The notes below the pieces were generated by a model. That model was not told the DNA's origin, did not search any database, and saw only the letters and a list, made by a program, of their open reading frames with translations. The translations under genes and the position numbers were made by a program. This document shows positions 46,515 through 56,407 of a stretch of 64,000 bases of DNA, one piece after another. Source of the stretch: Bacillus sp. SD088 (GTDB lineage: Bacteria > Bacillota > Bacilli > Bacillales > Bacillaceae_C); NCBI RefSeq assembly GCF_017355205.1, contig NZ_JADIJK010000022.1:29158-93157 (forward strand), read 5' to 3'. The first letter of the stretch is position 1, and every line of letters starts with the position of its first letter.

Positions 46515-47900
46515 TTATTTCCCTAAGCAAAATTGGGAGAAGAGTTGGTTGAGTAGGCTTTCTTCTACGGTGTCGCCGATGATTTCGCCTAGTAGGTCCC
46601 ATGTACGCGTGAGATCAATTTGGATGATGTCAATCGGCGTGCCTATGTCAATCCCTGTCAGTACATCTTCGATTGCCTGTAATGCTTGGTTTAAGAGGGC
46701 GATATGACGACTGTTAGATACATACGTCATATCGCCTGCTTCTACATGCCCTTGGAAGAACATTTCCGCAATGGCTTGTTCTAATGTATCGATTCCTTCA
46801 TCCTCTAATAAAGATGTAGTCACAAACGGATAATCATTTGCTAGTTTCCTTACCTCATCCAAATCGATTTTTTGTGGTAAGTCTGTTTTATTTGCAATCA
46901 CAATGACGTCCATTCCTTCTACTGCTTTAAACAATTGCCGATCTTCTTCAGTAAAATCTTCTGCTGAATTTACAACGAATAATATTAGATCAGCCTTTTT
47001 TAATACTTGCCGCGATCTTTCTACACCCATTCTCTCGACGATATCCTCTGTTTCTCGAATCCCAGCGGTATCCACTAACCTCAAAGGAACGCCGCGAATA
47101 TTGACATATTCCTCTATCACGTCTCTTGTCGTTCCCGGGATATCCGTCACAATCGCCTTGTTTTCCTGAACAAGACTATTTAGTAAAGAAGATTTTCCTA
47201 CATTCGGTCTCCCGATAATGACAGTCGATAATCCTTCTCGTAGAATTTTCCCTTGATGTGAAGTTTGGAGAACACTCTGGAGCTGATCTCGAATATAGGT
47301 AGCCTTCTCTAACAATAATCGATGCGTCATTTCTTCGACATCATCGTATTCTGGATAATCAATGTTTACCTCCACATGAGCTACAACTTCCAAGATTTCT
47401 TGACGTAGCGTGGAGACTAATTGCGATAAGCGGCCTTCCATTTGACCTAATGCTACGTTCATCGCCCGATCTGTCTTTGCTCTTATTAAATCCATAACGG
47501 CCTCTGCTTGAGATAAATCGATCCGTCCATTTAAAAAGGCACGTTTTGTAAATTCTCCTGGTTCTGCCAATCTTGCCCCAGTCGTCAACACGAGCTCTAG
47601 GACACGATTAACCGATACGATTCCACCATGACAATTGATCTCTACAACATCTTCTCGTGTGAACGTCTTAGGTGCCTTCATCACACTAACCATGACTTCC
47701 TCTACCAATTCATTTGATTTTGGATCTACAATTGACCCATAATGAATTGTGTGGGAAGGTACTTCTGCTAGTTTCTTCTTCCCCCCTGCGGAGAATAGTT
47801 GATCGGCTATTTTGATCGCATCTTCCCCGCTTAGACGAACAATCGCAATTGCGCCCTCTCCCATTGGTGTGGAAATCGCTGCAATCGTATCAAACTCCAT
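46515..47900 (-). CDS. mnmE: MnmE (TrmE) tRNA modification GTPase
   Basis: A 461-residue GTPase: N-terminal THF-binding domain ([20 protein letters not shown]), helical domain with inserted G domain: P-loop [17 protein letters not shown], switch [21 protein letters not shown], and the invariant C-terminal FCLGK with catalytic cysteine. Works with MnmG in U34 modification. Its stop codon adjoins repeat sequence. Confidence 0.98.
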   Translation of the reverse strand: MEFDTIAAISTPMGEGAIAIVRLSGEDAIKIADQLFSAGGKKKLAEVPSHTIHYGSIVDPKSNELVEEVMVSVMKAPKTFTREDVVEINCHGGIVSVNRVLELVLTTGARLAEPGEFTKRAFLNGRIDLSQAEAVMDLIRAKTDRAMNVALGQMEGRLSQLVSTLRQEILEVVAHVEVNIDYPEYDDVEEMTHRLLLEKATYIRDQLQSVLQTSHQGKILREGLSTVIIGRPNVGKSSLLNSLVQENKAIVTDIPGTTRDVIEEYVNIRGVPLRLVDTAGIRETEDIVERMGVERSRQVLKKADLILFVVNSAEDFTEEDRQLFKAVEGMDVIVIANKTDLPQKIDLDEVRKLANDYPFVTTSLLEDEGIDTLEQAIAEMFFQGHVEAGDMTYVSNSRHIALLNQALQAIEDVLTGIDIGTPIDIIQIDLTRTWDLLGEIIGDTVEESLLNQLFSQFCLGK

Positions 47901-47934
47901 TTATCACACCTCTTTTCTACCTCTTACTTCTTTT

Positions 47935-48086
47935 AGAGGATGTTCAAAAGGTCCGATAAAAATGACACAGCGAATTTCCTCGTTGGCTTGCCTTTACGCT
48001 GCTCATGTATCTAAATGCATACATTCCGCTGCTCAGGGCTTCGCCGCCTCGAACTTCTTGGTCCTTTTTATCCTCCTTTTTGAACA
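47935..48086. repeat. dispersed repeat B, copy 2
   Basis: It starts AGAGGATGTTCAAAAGGTCC, contains GATAAAAATGACACAGCGA, and ends GCCTCGAACTTCTTGGTCC, TTTTTATCCTCCTTTTTGAA. The last 40 bases are almost identical to copy 3 (52491). Ends are imperfect inverted repeats. Confidence 0.75.
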
Positions 48087-48170
48087 CGCACTTTATAAAA
48101 AAATCGCATATCCCATGCGCTACTCTTACTAAAAATGTTTTCCCCAAATAACTAGAATAGCAAATTTTTG

Positions 48171-48264
48171 TTATCCACAAAAGTTTTTTATTATTCGAAC
48201 AAAAAACTATCCACAGAATAAAAAACACTCTATTCTTTATTTTAACTTATCCACATGTGAATAA
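48171..48264. other. DnaA-box cluster between mnmE and the LTA-synthase-like gene
   Basis: TTATCCACA at 48171-48179 and 48247-48255 (perfect), CTATCCACA at 48207-48215 (one mismatch), and TGTGAATAA at 48256-48264 (perfect, opposite direction). A weaker box lies near 48300. About 5 kb left of dnaA. As I recall, B. subtilis has an initiation-restraining DnaA-box cluster in its jag-thdF(mnmE) interval; this is the same place. Confidence 0.75.
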
Positions 48265-48357
48265 CAATAACCCGAATCACTAGAATCTATTTCCATTGCT
48301 GTCCACAATAAGATGAAAATATTCCTCCTTTTTCTAACATGATCTACCTCAGCAAAA

Positions 48358-48384
48358 AAAGACCTGGTACTATACCAAGTCTTT
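48358..48384 (-). terminator. terminator after LTA-synthase-like gene
   Basis: AAAGACTTGGTA-TAG-TACCAGGTCTTT (minus strand), 12-bp stem with one G-U, followed by TTTT. It lies directly after the stop at 48390. Confidence 0.85.
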
Positions 48385-48389
48385 AAACT

Positions 48390-50240
48390 TCATTCCAAAA
48401 ATCGCAACAAATCTCCATATATAATTTTGTCTGAGTCATTTAATTCCTGTTGGACAGCAGAAAAATAAGGTGAACAGAAATTTCTTTTTACTTTCTTGCC
48501 TGTTTCTTTTGCATAACATGTATGGTCGATATAAGAATATTGGTCTGTCGTAAAGGACCCATCCCTAAAGGCGACAAAGCGCTTTTGATCTTCCATAAGT
48601 AAACTTTTGCCAAATGATAAGGCCTCATCCGATTCTGATACTCCTAACAAATCGAAAATCGTAGACCGTAAATCAACTTGGCCCCCAACAGTCGTTATCT
48701 CTTGACCATCGATACCGGGAATATGAATCAATAAAGGCACCTTTTGTAATTCCATATCATCATTTGGTGTAATTTCATGGTCGAGCACCTCACCAAGTGA
48801 ATCATAATAACTTTTAGAAATACCATAATGATCTCCAAACAACACAAAAATACTATTGTCATATATTTCTGATCCTTTTATTTCATCAAAAAATGTCTTA
48901 ATGGCTTCATCTTCATATCGGACGGTTGTAAAATAACGATTCACCATTCCCTGATCTGTATCGGGTCCTGATATCAGCTGATCTTCAGGATCTAGCAAAT
49001 AAGGGAAATGATTGGTTAACGTTAAAAATTTAGCATAATAAGGCTCTGGTAGTTCTGATAAATACGGAATCGATTGTTGGAAAAAGTCGATATCCTTTAT
49101 ACCATAATTGATGGAATTTTCCTCGGTCACCTCAAAATCCTTTTTAGAGAAAAACCGATCATAACCAAAGGATTCATAAGCAACTTCCCGATTCCAGAAA
49201 AAGGCATCATTCCCATGAAAACTGGCGGAATAGTAATCGTGTTCCTTTAAGACTTTTGGTAATGACGCGAAGTGATTGTTCGTTTTTCTTACAAAAACAG
49301 ACCCTCCTGATAATGGATATAACCCATTATCTAAAATAAACTCCGCATCGGATGTCTTTCCTTGCGCGGTTTGATGATAAAAATTCGGAAAATAGAGGCT
49401 CTCCTCCTTCAATTGATTTAAATAAGGAGTAACTTCCTGCCCATCAATTTCCTGGTCAATTACGAATTCTTGAGTTGATTCCAAAAAGATGACAATCACA
49501 TTTTTGCCGCTCGCTGCACCATGATATTCAGATACGGAATCTTGCCCTTGCCTACCCTTTACATAACTGGCAATTTCCTCTATTTCGCTACTATCGGCCA
49601 GCACACTTTTCATAGAGGATGTTGAGTTTTGGTAAATATCAAAAAGGTGATATGAATAAAGGCCTAAAGATTTGACAATTAACTCTTTATCATAGGATTG
49701 ATTCCAAAAGCCAGAATGAAAAAAGCAGGAAGCAACAATTGGAACAATGACAGCAATCCCCAGCACACCTCGAACCACTCTTTTCCGAATAGTAAGAGCG
49801 TAATCCTTCAATACCTGCTGCTTTGCTAAAAAGATGAGCACAATGCAATCTAAGAATAAAAACACATCATAAAACTTGACCAATTCCAATGTACTTTGGC
49901 TTAAACCGCCTACATTTTTAAATTGAAACAGAACTGGCACCGTTACAAAATCAATGTAAAAGCGATAATAAAGTACATTCCCATATAATATGGCGGTTAA
50001 GAGAAAATAAATTGCTATACATATTTTGCTTCGATTTTTTTTGAACAAAAAGCCAAAACTGAAAATCACTAAAAGTGACGCTAATGTCGTCGCTTCTAAT
50101 AAAAATGCTTCCCAAAAAGATTGGATATGAATATGAAAGCACCATTTATACAGAATTGAAATTTTGATCCATAAAAGTATCACCGCAATCAGGAATATCC
50201 AAAAATCTTTATTTTTTTCTGATGGGGCTTTCTGAATCAT
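48390..50240 (-). CDS. LTA synthase-family sulfatase-fold phosphotransferase
   Basis: A 616-residue protein: five membrane helices in the first 185 residues, then an extracellular sulfatase-like domain with E254 (IFLES), nucleophile T296 (AQGKTSDAEF), FHGNDAFFWNR, LTLTNHFPY and VLFGDHYGISKSY, the full LtaS/YfnI/YqgS set. Such enzymes polymerise or prime glycerol phosphate of lipoteichoic acid from phosphatidylglycerol. Two things differ from B. subtilis LtaS: its position between mnmE and jag, and cysteines near the C-terminus (TCYAKET, RNFCSPY). ATG 50240 with GGTGA chosen over a GTG/ATG four codons upstream. Confidence 0.9.
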   Translation of the reverse strand: MIQKAPSEKNKDFWIFLIAVILLWIKISILYKWCFHIHIQSFWEAFLLEATTLASLLVIFSFGFLFKKNRSKICIAIYFLLTAILYGNVLYYRFYIDFVTVPVLFQFKNVGGLSQSTLELVKFYDVFLFLDCIVLIFLAKQQVLKDYALTIRKRVVRGVLGIAVIVPIVASCFFHSGFWNQSYDKELIVKSLGLYSYHLFDIYQNSTSSMKSVLADSSEIEEIASYVKGRQGQDSVSEYHGAASGKNVIVIFLESTQEFVIDQEIDGQEVTPYLNQLKEESLYFPNFYHQTAQGKTSDAEFILDNGLYPLSGGSVFVRKTNNHFASLPKVLKEHDYYSASFHGNDAFFWNREVAYESFGYDRFFSKKDFEVTEENSINYGIKDIDFFQQSIPYLSELPEPYYAKFLTLTNHFPYLLDPEDQLISGPDTDQGMVNRYFTTVRYEDEAIKTFFDEIKGSEIYDNSIFVLFGDHYGISKSYYDSLGEVLDHEITPNDDMELQKVPLLIHIPGIDGQEITTVGGQVDLRSTIFDLLGVSESDEALSFGKSLLMEDQKRFVAFRDGSFTTDQYSYIDHTCYAKETGKKVKRNFCSPYFSAVQQELNDSDKIIYGDLLRFLE

Positions 50241-50307
50241 GTATGTCACCATCCATTTCTATCCAATTCATTACAACTATCTTATCATCATCTCTAAGTG
50301 AAAAAAA

Positions 50308-50337
50308 GAACATCCGCTAACATATTAGCAGATGTTC
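50308..50337 (-). terminator. spoIIIJ-jag operon terminator
   Basis: GAACATCTGCTAA-TATG-TTAGCGGATGTTC (minus strand) with TTTTTTT following, a classic intrinsic terminator just past the jag stop. Confidence 0.9.
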
Positions 50338-50350
50338 CCTCTTGAGCGGT

Positions 50351-50974
50351 TCAATAATTTGGTTTAATGACAATATGACGATTAGGCTCATGGCCATCAG
50401 AAACTGTCTGGACTTTTTTATGTCCCGCTAATGCTGTATGAATAATTTTCCGTTCAAAATTAGGCATAGGTTCAAGTTTTACAGGCTTTTGTATTTGAAT
50501 GGCCTTTGAAGCAAGACGTTCAGCCAATTGAATCAATGTTTGTTCCCTTCGATCCCGATAATTTTCAGGGTTCAAAATTACCGTAATATAAGGATCTGCA
50601 TGGCGGTTTGCGACAAGCTGGGCTAAATATTGCAATGAATTGATCGTTTGTCCTCTTTTTCCGATCAAAAGTCCCATTTTTTCACCTGTTATTTGCAAAA
50701 TAACATATCTTTCACCTTTTTGTTCTACTTCAATTTCAGCTGATATCCCCATACTCGTTAAAATCATTTTTACATAATCAACGGTTGTTTCAATCGCTGT
50801 CGGTTTTACTTTTACTTTTATAATCGCTGGTTTTGCACCAAATAAACCAAGTAATCCCCTTTTTCCTTCGTCCACAATGGTGATTTCTGTCCGATCTTTT
50901 GTTGTATTTAATTGAGCCAATGCGGATCCTACTGCTTCTTCAACGGTTTGTCCAGTAGCAGTGATTTCTCTCAC
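50351..50974 (-). CDS. jag: Jag/KhpB (EloR) RNA-binding protein
   Basis: 207 residues: Jag_N ([20 protein letters not shown] with [11 protein letters not shown]), KH domain with [20 protein letters not shown], and R3H ([20 protein letters not shown]). It binds RNA together with KhpA and affects cell elongation; the partner gene spoIIIJ lies upstream with a four-base GTGA overlap. Length is typical of Bacillus. Confidence 0.96.
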   Translation of the reverse strand: MREITATGQTVEEAVGSALAQLNTTKDRTEITIVDEGKRGLLGLFGAKPAIIKVKVKPTAIETTVDYVKMILTSMGISAEIEVEQKGERYVILQITGEKMGLLIGKRGQTINSLQYLAQLVANRHADPYITVILNPENYRDRREQTLIQLAERLASKAIQIQKPVKLEPMPNFERKIIHTALAGHKKVQTVSDGHEPNRHIVIKPNY

Positions 50975-51771
50975 TTTTTAGCTCCCCTCACCTTTCCTTT
51001 ATTGGTATTCGTTAGGTTATTAGTCTGGATTGCTGGTGGTTTAATAAAATACGTTTGTACGATCATAAATATATTCCCGACCACCCAGTATAAAGCTAAA
51101 GCTGCTGGGAAATTAATCGCAAAAATTAAAATCATTACCGGCATGATATAAAGCATCATTTGCATCTGCGGATTTGCACTACCAGTTCCAGCCATCATAA
51201 TCTTTTGTTGCAAGAAGGTTGTAATTCCAGCAATAATCGGTAATAGGTATAGTGGGTCCGGAGCTCCCAAATCAAACCAAAGGAAATCCCCACCTTCCGA
51301 TATTCCTCTTGTCCGAATAATCGCCTGGTAAAATCCGATTAAAATTGGCATTTGAATTAGAAGCGGAAAACAGCCTGCCAATGGATTCACCTTATTCGTT
51401 TGAAAAAGCTTCATTGTTTCCTCTTGTAACTTCTGTTGTGTCTTTTGGTCTTTGGAACTATATTTTTCCTTCAACTTCTGCATTTCTGGTTGAATCGCTT
51501 GCATTGCTTTTGAATTTTTCGTTTGTTTAATCATTAAAGGTAGAATCGCCAGACGAATTAGTATGGTTACAACAATAATAGCTAGTCCATAACTATTCCC
51601 AAAAAGTTCCGCAAAAAAAGTAATCACACTTGATAAGGGATAAACAATATATTTACTCCAAAATCCCGTACTTTCTGCTGTAATATAATCAGGGTTATCG
51701 ATAGTAGAGCACCCTGTTGCCAGCAACACAACCAATAACAGTACTGACATCCATAATATTCTCTTTTTCAA
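50971..51771 (-). CDS. spoIIIJ: SpoIIIJ/YidC1 membrane protein insertase
   Basis: A 266-residue lipoprotein insertase: signal with lipobox LLATGCST, five membrane helices, the hydrophilic-groove arginine ([15 protein letters not shown]), coiled-coil cytoplasmic hairpin ([19 protein letters not shown]) and a basic tail. YidC inserts small membrane proteins; SpoIIIJ is needed for forespore sigma-G activity in B. subtilis. TTG 51771 follows AGGAGGATATTAGGC; the upstream open codons carry that ribosome site. Confidence 0.96.
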   Translation of the reverse strand: MKKRILWMSVLLLVVLLATGCSTIDNPDYITAESTGFWSKYIVYPLSSVITFFAELFGNSYGLAIIVVTILIRLAILPLMIKQTKNSKAMQAIQPEMQKLKEKYSSKDQKTQQKLQEETMKLFQTNKVNPLAGCFPLLIQMPILIGFYQAIIRTRGISEGGDFLWFDLGAPDPLYLLPIIAGITTFLQQKIMMAGTGSANPQMQMMLYIMPVMILIFAINFPAALALYWVVGNIFMIVQTYFIKPPAIQTNNLTNTNKGKVRGAKK

Positions 51772-51875
51772 GCCTAATATCCTCCTGTTTTCGTTAAGCA
51801 TTCATCTATACAAATGTTCTTTGGCTATTTTACCATTTTTATAAGCATAAGTTGTGAAAAAATGGGTATTTTTAT

Positions 51876-52226
51876 TTATTTTTCTAACCTTTCTAGAACT
51901 TTTCCAAGCCTCAGTACATGTTGTAAGCTTTTTTTAGCCTGATGAAAGTCCATTTCTGCTACTGGCTTTCTTGCAATAATCACATAATCATTTCCTGTTT
52001 TTATCTGTGGGCTAAATTCATGAAACACTTGCCTTATATAACGCTTTATTTCATTTCTCTTTACCGCATTGCCAACCTTTTTACTTACAGAGAGGCCTAT
52101 TCTGAAATTTTCTTGCTCTTCTTTTTTTAATATATACACAACAAACTGTCGATTAGCTACTGACTTGCCTTTTCTAAAAACAGCCTGGAAATCATCATTT
52201 TTTTTGATTCTGAATCCCTTTTTCAT
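51876..52226 (-). CDS. rnpA: ribonuclease P protein component
   Basis: 116 residues: [40 protein letters not shown] (the RNR signature) and [14 protein letters not shown]. It assists RNase P RNA in tRNA 5' maturation. ATG 52226 is preferred with GGTGA before it; GTG 52238 is an alternative. Separated from rpmH by an efficient-looking hairpin. Confidence 0.97.
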   Translation of the reverse strand: MKKGFRIKKNDDFQAVFRKGKSVANRQFVVYILKKEEQENFRIGLSVSKKVGNAVKRNEIKRYIRQVFHEFSPQIKTGNDYVIIARKPVAEMDFHQAKKSLQHVLRLGKVLERLEK

Positions 52227-52307
52227 TCCTTCACCCACAGTATCTGTCTTTTCAAGTTAATGTATCGATCCTTGCTTCATTCTTAGATAGAGCTAGAATC
52301 TAAAAAA

Positions 52308-52333
52308 AGACCACTGAGACGTTTCAGTGGTCT
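52308..52333 (-). terminator. hairpin between rpmH and rnpA, overlapping rpmH stop
   Basis: AGACCACTGA (52333-52324, minus strand) pairs perfectly with TCAGTGGTCT (52317-52308) and is followed by TTTTTTT. The left arm includes two bases of the rpmH stop codon. It probably reduces rnpA expression relative to L34. Confidence 0.85.
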
Positions 52334-52466
52334 ACGCTGATAACACTTTTCTTCCTTTACGACGACGAGCAGCTAAAATTCTACGACCATTTTTCGTGCT
52401 CATACGTTGACGGAATCCGTGTACTTTGCTTCTTTTTCTTTTATTTGGTTGAAATGTTCTTTTCAT
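52332..52466 (-). CDS. rpmH: 50S ribosomal protein L34
   Basis: 44 residues: [44 protein letters not shown]. Exact length and pattern of bacterial L34. It has a GAGGTGTC ribosome site upstream of the ATG at 52466. First gene left of oriC and of the rpmH-rnpA-spoIIIJ-jag group. Confidence 0.98.
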   Translation of the reverse strand: MKRTFQPNKRKRSKVHGFRQRMSTKNGRRILAARRRKGRKVLSA

Positions 52467-52490
52467 TCATGACACCTCCTCGAGGTTAAA

Positions 52491-52652
52491 GAGGATGTTT
52501 AAAAAGTCCGGTAAAAATGACACTGCGAGATAATGGATCTCCAACTTCCGAAATCACCAACAACACGCGTAAGTTCGCTGACTCGTTTTTCCGTTACTCA
52601 AAACTACGCCGCCTCGAACTTCTTGGTCCTTTTTATCCTCCTTTTTCAACAC
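52491..52652. repeat. dispersed repeat B, copy 3
   Basis: It starts GAGGATGTTTAAAAAGTCCG with GTAAAAATGACACTGCGAG, and ends CGCCTCGAACTTCTTGGTCC, TTTTTATCCTCCTTTTTCAA. It sits between the rpmH promoter region and the left part of oriC. Confidence 0.75.
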
Positions 52653-52803
52653 ACACTTAAAAAATTTCGCTATCAGACATACTAAATAAGTATAAATAGA
52701 TGACCTTTTATTGTCAAGAGGGCAACAAAAAGTTCAACATAAAGGCATTGTTTAAGAGGTATTCCAGATTTTTTAAAAATTATATTTGATAGACAATCTT
52801 ACT

Positions 52804-53109
52804 TTATCCCCAGCGTTATCTTTGGTCATTTTTTCCCTCTTTTTTCGAATGTGGATAATTTCGACACGTTTTTTATTATCCACAACAGATATCGACAAGT
52901 TTTTCACAAACCAACGGCCTGTGGGTAACTTTCATCCACTTATGTTGTGCTTTGTGGATACTTCTTCCTACACATTGATTAGTTCATGTTTATTTGATAT
53001 GATTATGTTGTTTTCACTCTGGATACATTTTTATTGTTTATTACATTATCCACAGTTGTGGATATCTTGTGGATATATTATCCACCCCTTCTGAATAAAC
53101 TTGTCCACA
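52804..53109. other. oriC: oriC, left part: DnaA boxes upstream of dnaA
   Basis: Perfect boxes: 52850-52858 (minus), 52876-52884 (plus), 53046-53054 (plus). One-mismatch boxes: 52804 (TTATCCCCA), 52920 (TGTGGGTAA), 52953 (TGTGGATAC), 53057 and 53068 (TGTGGATAT), 53078 (TTATCCACC), 53101 (TTGTCCACA). This corresponds to the incAB half of the B. subtilis bipartite origin. Confidence 0.92.
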
Positions 53110-53255
53110 ATGAGTGGAAGATGTCGAAAACCGCTTTTCTTCTTATATATACATTTACCCACATTCATAGCAATGTATATTTATACTTAAACCTAAAATT
53201 TAAGGTACGCAGTTATATAACAGCAGTGTTGACCTATTGCAAGGGAGGTAGAAAG

Positions 53256-54599
53256 TTGGAAAACATAGCCGAGCTTTGGGATCAGGTTTTATTAAGTATT
53301 GAAAAAAAAGTAAGCAAACCAAGTTTTGATACATGGTTGCGACTTACGAAAGCTCACAAGCTCCAAGGGGATACAATGATTGTGACGGCGCCTAATGAAT
53401 TTGCAAGAGATTGGCTAGAAGGTCATTACACAGAATTATTGGCTGGTCTCCTCTATGAAATTATCGGTGAAGAATTATATGTGAAATTCATTATCCCTCC
53501 TGATCAAGAGGAAGAAAGCAAACAAGCTCCCAAGATTCAAAAGGTGGAGAAGAAAGAGTCTGTTGATGTCTATCAAAATATGCTGAATCCCAAATATACG
53601 TTTGAAACTTTTGTCATTGGTGCCGGAAATCGCTTTGCTCACGCCGCTTCATTAGCTGTAGCAGAAGCACCAGCAAAGGCCTACAATCCTTTGTTTATCT
53701 ATGGTGGTGTTGGAATGGGGAAAACCCATCTTATGCACGCAATTGGGCATTATATTGTCGAACATAAACCAGACGCCAAAATTGTTTATCTCTCATCAGA
53801 AAAATTTACAAACGAATTTATTAATGCAATTCGTGACAATAAAGCGGTCGATTTTCGCAATAAATACCGTAGTGTCGATATTCTATTAATAGATGATATT
53901 CAATTCCTTGCCGGAAAAGAATCAACACAGGAAGAATTTTTCCATACATTCAATACTCTTCATGAAGAGAGTAAGCAAATTGTCATTGCAAGTGATCGGC
54001 CGCCAAAGGAAATTCCAACCCTAGAGGATCGATTACGTTCCCGTTTTGAATGGGGATTAATCACTGATATTACCCCACCAGATTTAGAAACAAGGATCGC
54101 TATTTTACGAAAAAAGGCGAAAGCAGATGGATTAGATATTCCCAACGAAGTCATGCTCTATATTGCGAACCAGATAGACACGAATATAAGGGAATTAGAA
54201 GGAGCCCTTATTCGCGTTGTCGCTTTTTCTTCTCTTATTAACAAAGATATTAATGCTGATTTAGCTGCAGAAGCTCTAAAAAGTATTATTCCTGGAGCTA
54301 AACAAAGGGAAATTACAATTCTTGATATCCAAAAAATGATTGGTGCCGAATATAATGTTAAGCTTGAAGATTTCAAGGCAAAGAAAAGAACAAAGTCAAT
54401 TGCTTTTCCTAGACAAATTGCCATGTACTTATCTAGAGAGCTTACAGATTTCTCCCTGCCTAAAATTGGAGAGGAATTTGGTGGTAGAGATCATACTACT
54501 GTAATTCACGCACATGAAAAAATTTCCAAGCTTGTAGAATCAGATTCTAATTTTAAAAGTAAACTAGAGGAAATTCAGGCTTCATTAAAGAATTCATAA
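53256..54599 (+). CDS. dnaA: DnaA replication initiator
   Basis: 447 residues: domain I ([20 protein letters not shown]), variable linker, AAA+ domain with Walker [21 protein letters not shown] (about 150-160), Walker [15 protein letters not shown], arginine finger [14 protein letters not shown], and domain IV DNA-binding motif [15 protein letters not shown]. It assembles on oriC, opens the DNA and loads the helicase. TTG 53256 is the start: AAGGGAGGT lies seven bases upstream and it gives the family N-terminus; a much longer open frame upstream runs through the DnaA boxes and is not coding. Confidence 0.99.
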   Translation: MENIAELWDQVLLSIEKKVSKPSFDTWLRLTKAHKLQGDTMIVTAPNEFARDWLEGHYTELLAGLLYEIIGEELYVKFIIPPDQEEESKQAPKIQKVEKKESVDVYQNMLNPKYTFETFVIGAGNRFAHAASLAVAEAPAKAYNPLFIYGGVGMGKTHLMHAIGHYIVEHKPDAKIVYLSSEKFTNEFINAIRDNKAVDFRNKYRSVDILLIDDIQFLAGKESTQEEFFHTFNTLHEESKQIVIASDRPPKEIPTLEDRLRSRFEWGLITDITPPDLETRIAILRKKAKADGLDIPNEVMLYIANQIDTNIRELEGALIRVVAFSSLINKDINADLAAEALKSIIPGAKQREITILDIQKMIGAEYNVKLEDFKAKKRTKSIAFPRQIAMYLSRELTDFSLPKIGEEFGGRDHTTVIHAHEKISKLVESDSNFKSKLEEIQASLKNS

Positions 54600-54608
54600 T
54601 GGGGATGT

Positions 54609-54700
54609 TGTGTATAACTATCTTTCTTTCGTACACAACCTTTCCACATGTGAATAACCGATGAAATCTAGTCATACACAGACTTATCCACATATTCACA
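54609..54700. other. oriC: oriC, right part: DnaA boxes in dnaA-dnaN gap
   Basis: TGTGTATAA (54609-54617), TGTGAATAA (54649-54657), TCATACACA (54672, one mismatch), TTATCCACA (54684-54692) and ATATTCACA (54692-54700, one mismatch). The last two abut and point to the unwinding element, like boxes 6 and 7 of B. subtilis incC. Confidence 0.9.
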
Positions 54701-54702
54701 GG

Positions 54703-54751
54703 TACTATTACTATTATTACTATTTTTTTATTATTAATAATTAATATTATG
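54703..54751. other. DnaA-trio array and DNA unwinding element
   Basis: After GG the triplets CTA TTA CTA TTA TTA CTA (54705-54722) follow, i.e. 3'-(G/A)AT-5' trios on the complementary strand, then an AT-only run to about 54751. This matches the DnaA-trio plus unwinding element architecture that guides DnaA onto single strand in B. subtilis. Confidence 0.8.
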
Positions 54752-54784
54752 TCCTTAAAATTTTTGATGACTGGGAGGCAAAGC

Positions 54785-55921
54785 ATGAAGTTTATCATTC
54801 AACGTAACCGACTAATCGATAGTGTTCAAGATGTAACAAAAGCCGTATCTTCAAGAACAACGATCCCGATATTAACGGGGATCAAAATGATTGCAACAGA
54901 AGAGGGGCTAACTTTTACAGGAAGTGACTCTGATATTTCCATTGAATCTTTTATTCCAAAAGAGGAAAACGGGGATGAAATTGTCGAAATACAAGAAACA
55001 GGTGGAATTGTTTTAAATGCAAAGTTTTTTTCAGAAATCGTTCGTAAATTACCTATGGATACAGTCGAATTTGAAGTATCTAATCATCAACAAACAATTA
55101 TTCGTTCAGGATCAGCGGAATTTAATTTAAATGGTTTAGATCCAGATGAATATCCATACTTACCACAAATACCTGAAGAACATATTTTTTCTTTACCAGC
55201 TGATTTGTTAAAAACCCTAATCAGACAAACGGTTTTTGCTGTGTCCACCTCAGAAACACGTCCGATCTTGACAGGTGTAAACTGGTTAGTGGAGAAAAAT
55301 ACTTTAAGGTGCACAGCAACAGATAGCCATCGTCTTGCGATGAGGACTGCGCCAATAGAGGGAGCAGGAGAGAATTCATTTCAAGCAGTCATCCCTGGAA
55401 AAAGTTTAGTAGAATTAAGTAAAATTTTAGATGGCTCTAACGATTTGGTTGATATTGTGATCACAGATAATCAGGTCTTATTTAAATTTAAAAATCTATT
55501 ATTCTTTTCTCGTTTGTTGGAAGGTAATTATCCAGACACATCTAAATTGATTCCAACAGAGTATAAAACTGAATTGATTTTGCCTTCTAAAGACTTCCTA
55601 CATGCAATTGATCGTGCTTCTTTATTAACAAGAAGTGACCGGAATAATGTCGTGAAATTAACGACGATGGAGGGGAAGAAGATTGAAATATCGTCTACCA
55701 CACCTGAAATCGGAACGGTTGTTGAGCAGATCAATACGGAGTCAATTGAGGGAGAAGAGCTCAAAATCTCATTTAGTGCAAAATATATGATGGATGCCTT
55801 AAAAGCGGTAGAAGGAACAGACATCAAAATTAGATTTACAGGGGCTATGCGTCCCTTCATCATTCAAGCTGTACACGATGATACGATTTTACAATTGAAT
55901 ATGCCTGTTAGGACATTTTAA
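54785..55921 (+). CDS. dnaN: DNA polymerase III sliding clamp (beta)
   Basis: 378 residues, beta clamp: MKFIIQRNRLIDSVQDVTKA, ILTGIKMIATEEGLTFTGSD, TATDSHRLAMRT, and C-terminal MRPFIIQ..LQLNMPVRTF. The ring dimer tethers polymerase to DNA. ATG 54785 follows GGGAGG; twelve further codons upstream are open but lie in the AT-rich element. A terminator follows. Confidence 0.99.
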   Translation: MKFIIQRNRLIDSVQDVTKAVSSRTTIPILTGIKMIATEEGLTFTGSDSDISIESFIPKEENGDEIVEIQETGGIVLNAKFFSEIVRKLPMDTVEFEVSNHQQTIIRSGSAEFNLNGLDPDEYPYLPQIPEEHIFSLPADLLKTLIRQTVFAVSTSETRPILTGVNWLVEKNTLRCTATDSHRLAMRTAPIEGAGENSFQAVIPGKSLVELSKILDGSNDLVDIVITDNQVLFKFKNLLFFSRLLEGNYPDTSKLIPTEYKTELILPSKDFLHAIDRASLLTRSDRNNVVKLTTMEGKKIEISSTTPEIGTVVEQINTESIEGEELKISFSAKYMMDALKAVEGTDIKIRFTGAMRPFIIQAVHDDTILQLNMPVRTF

Positions 55922-55932
55922 TATTTTTCAAT

Positions 55933-55954
55933 AATCCTGCCACTTGGCGGGATT
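55933..55954 (+). terminator. dnaN terminator
   Basis: AATCCTGCC-ACTT-GGCGGGATT with TTCCTTTT after: nine-base stem including one G-U pair. Confidence 0.75.
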
Positions 55955-56085
55955 TTCCTTTTGCATAATCAGAACTGCATTACCATAGGACCTATGTTTC
56001 CAGCTATTCTTCTGACTTTCCTTTGTCTTCTCGCATTTCTTTTAGTAAAATAAAAGGAGTGATTATTCGGAAATGAGTGAGCGAA

Positions 56086-56298
56086 ATGGAAAATGAAGTG
56101 AAGATTGATACTGACACGATCACCTTAGGCCAATTTCTAAAGCTAACAGATCTAATTTCTTCGGGCGGAATGGCGGAATGGTTCTTAAGTGAGTATGAGG
56201 TTTGGGTTAATGGAGAGCAGGACCAACGGCGAGGGCGTAAACTGAGAATTCATGATAGAATAGAGATTAAAGGGATCGGCATCTTTACAATTGTTTAA
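56086..56298 (+). CDS. yaaA: YaaA S4-domain RNA-binding protein
   Basis: A 70-residue S4 domain protein: TITLGQFLKLTDLISSGGMA, WFLSEYEVWVNGEQDQRRGR, KLRIHDRIEI. Bacillus YaaA (RlbA) is linked to ribosome assembly. ATG 56086 gives an N-terminus aligned with the family (MENEVKIDT). An ATG at 56072 closer to AAAGGAG is in another frame and stops after eight codons, so the ribosome-site arrangement here is odd. Confidence 0.93.
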   Translation: MENEVKIDTDTITLGQFLKLTDLISSGGMAEWFLSEYEVWVNGEQDQRRGRKLRIHDRIEIKGIGIFTIV

Positions 56299-56407
56299 GA
56301 GGTTTACTACCTTCCTTCAAAAAGGGAGATTTATGCCGGAAACTGGTTGTTCTCGCTTTTTACAAAGGATGGGGAAATAAAATGCTTCCTTAGGATCGCT
56401 TCTGAAC

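Noticed and set aside
47130..47146. Noc binding site
   Set aside because: TTCCCGGGATAT in mnmE matches only the core of ATTTCCCGGGAAAT and is in coding sequence; likely chance. No exact site was found.
53034..53255. N-terminal extension of dnaA
   Set aside because: The open frame covers DnaA boxes; the family start TTG at 53256 has a strong ribosome site.
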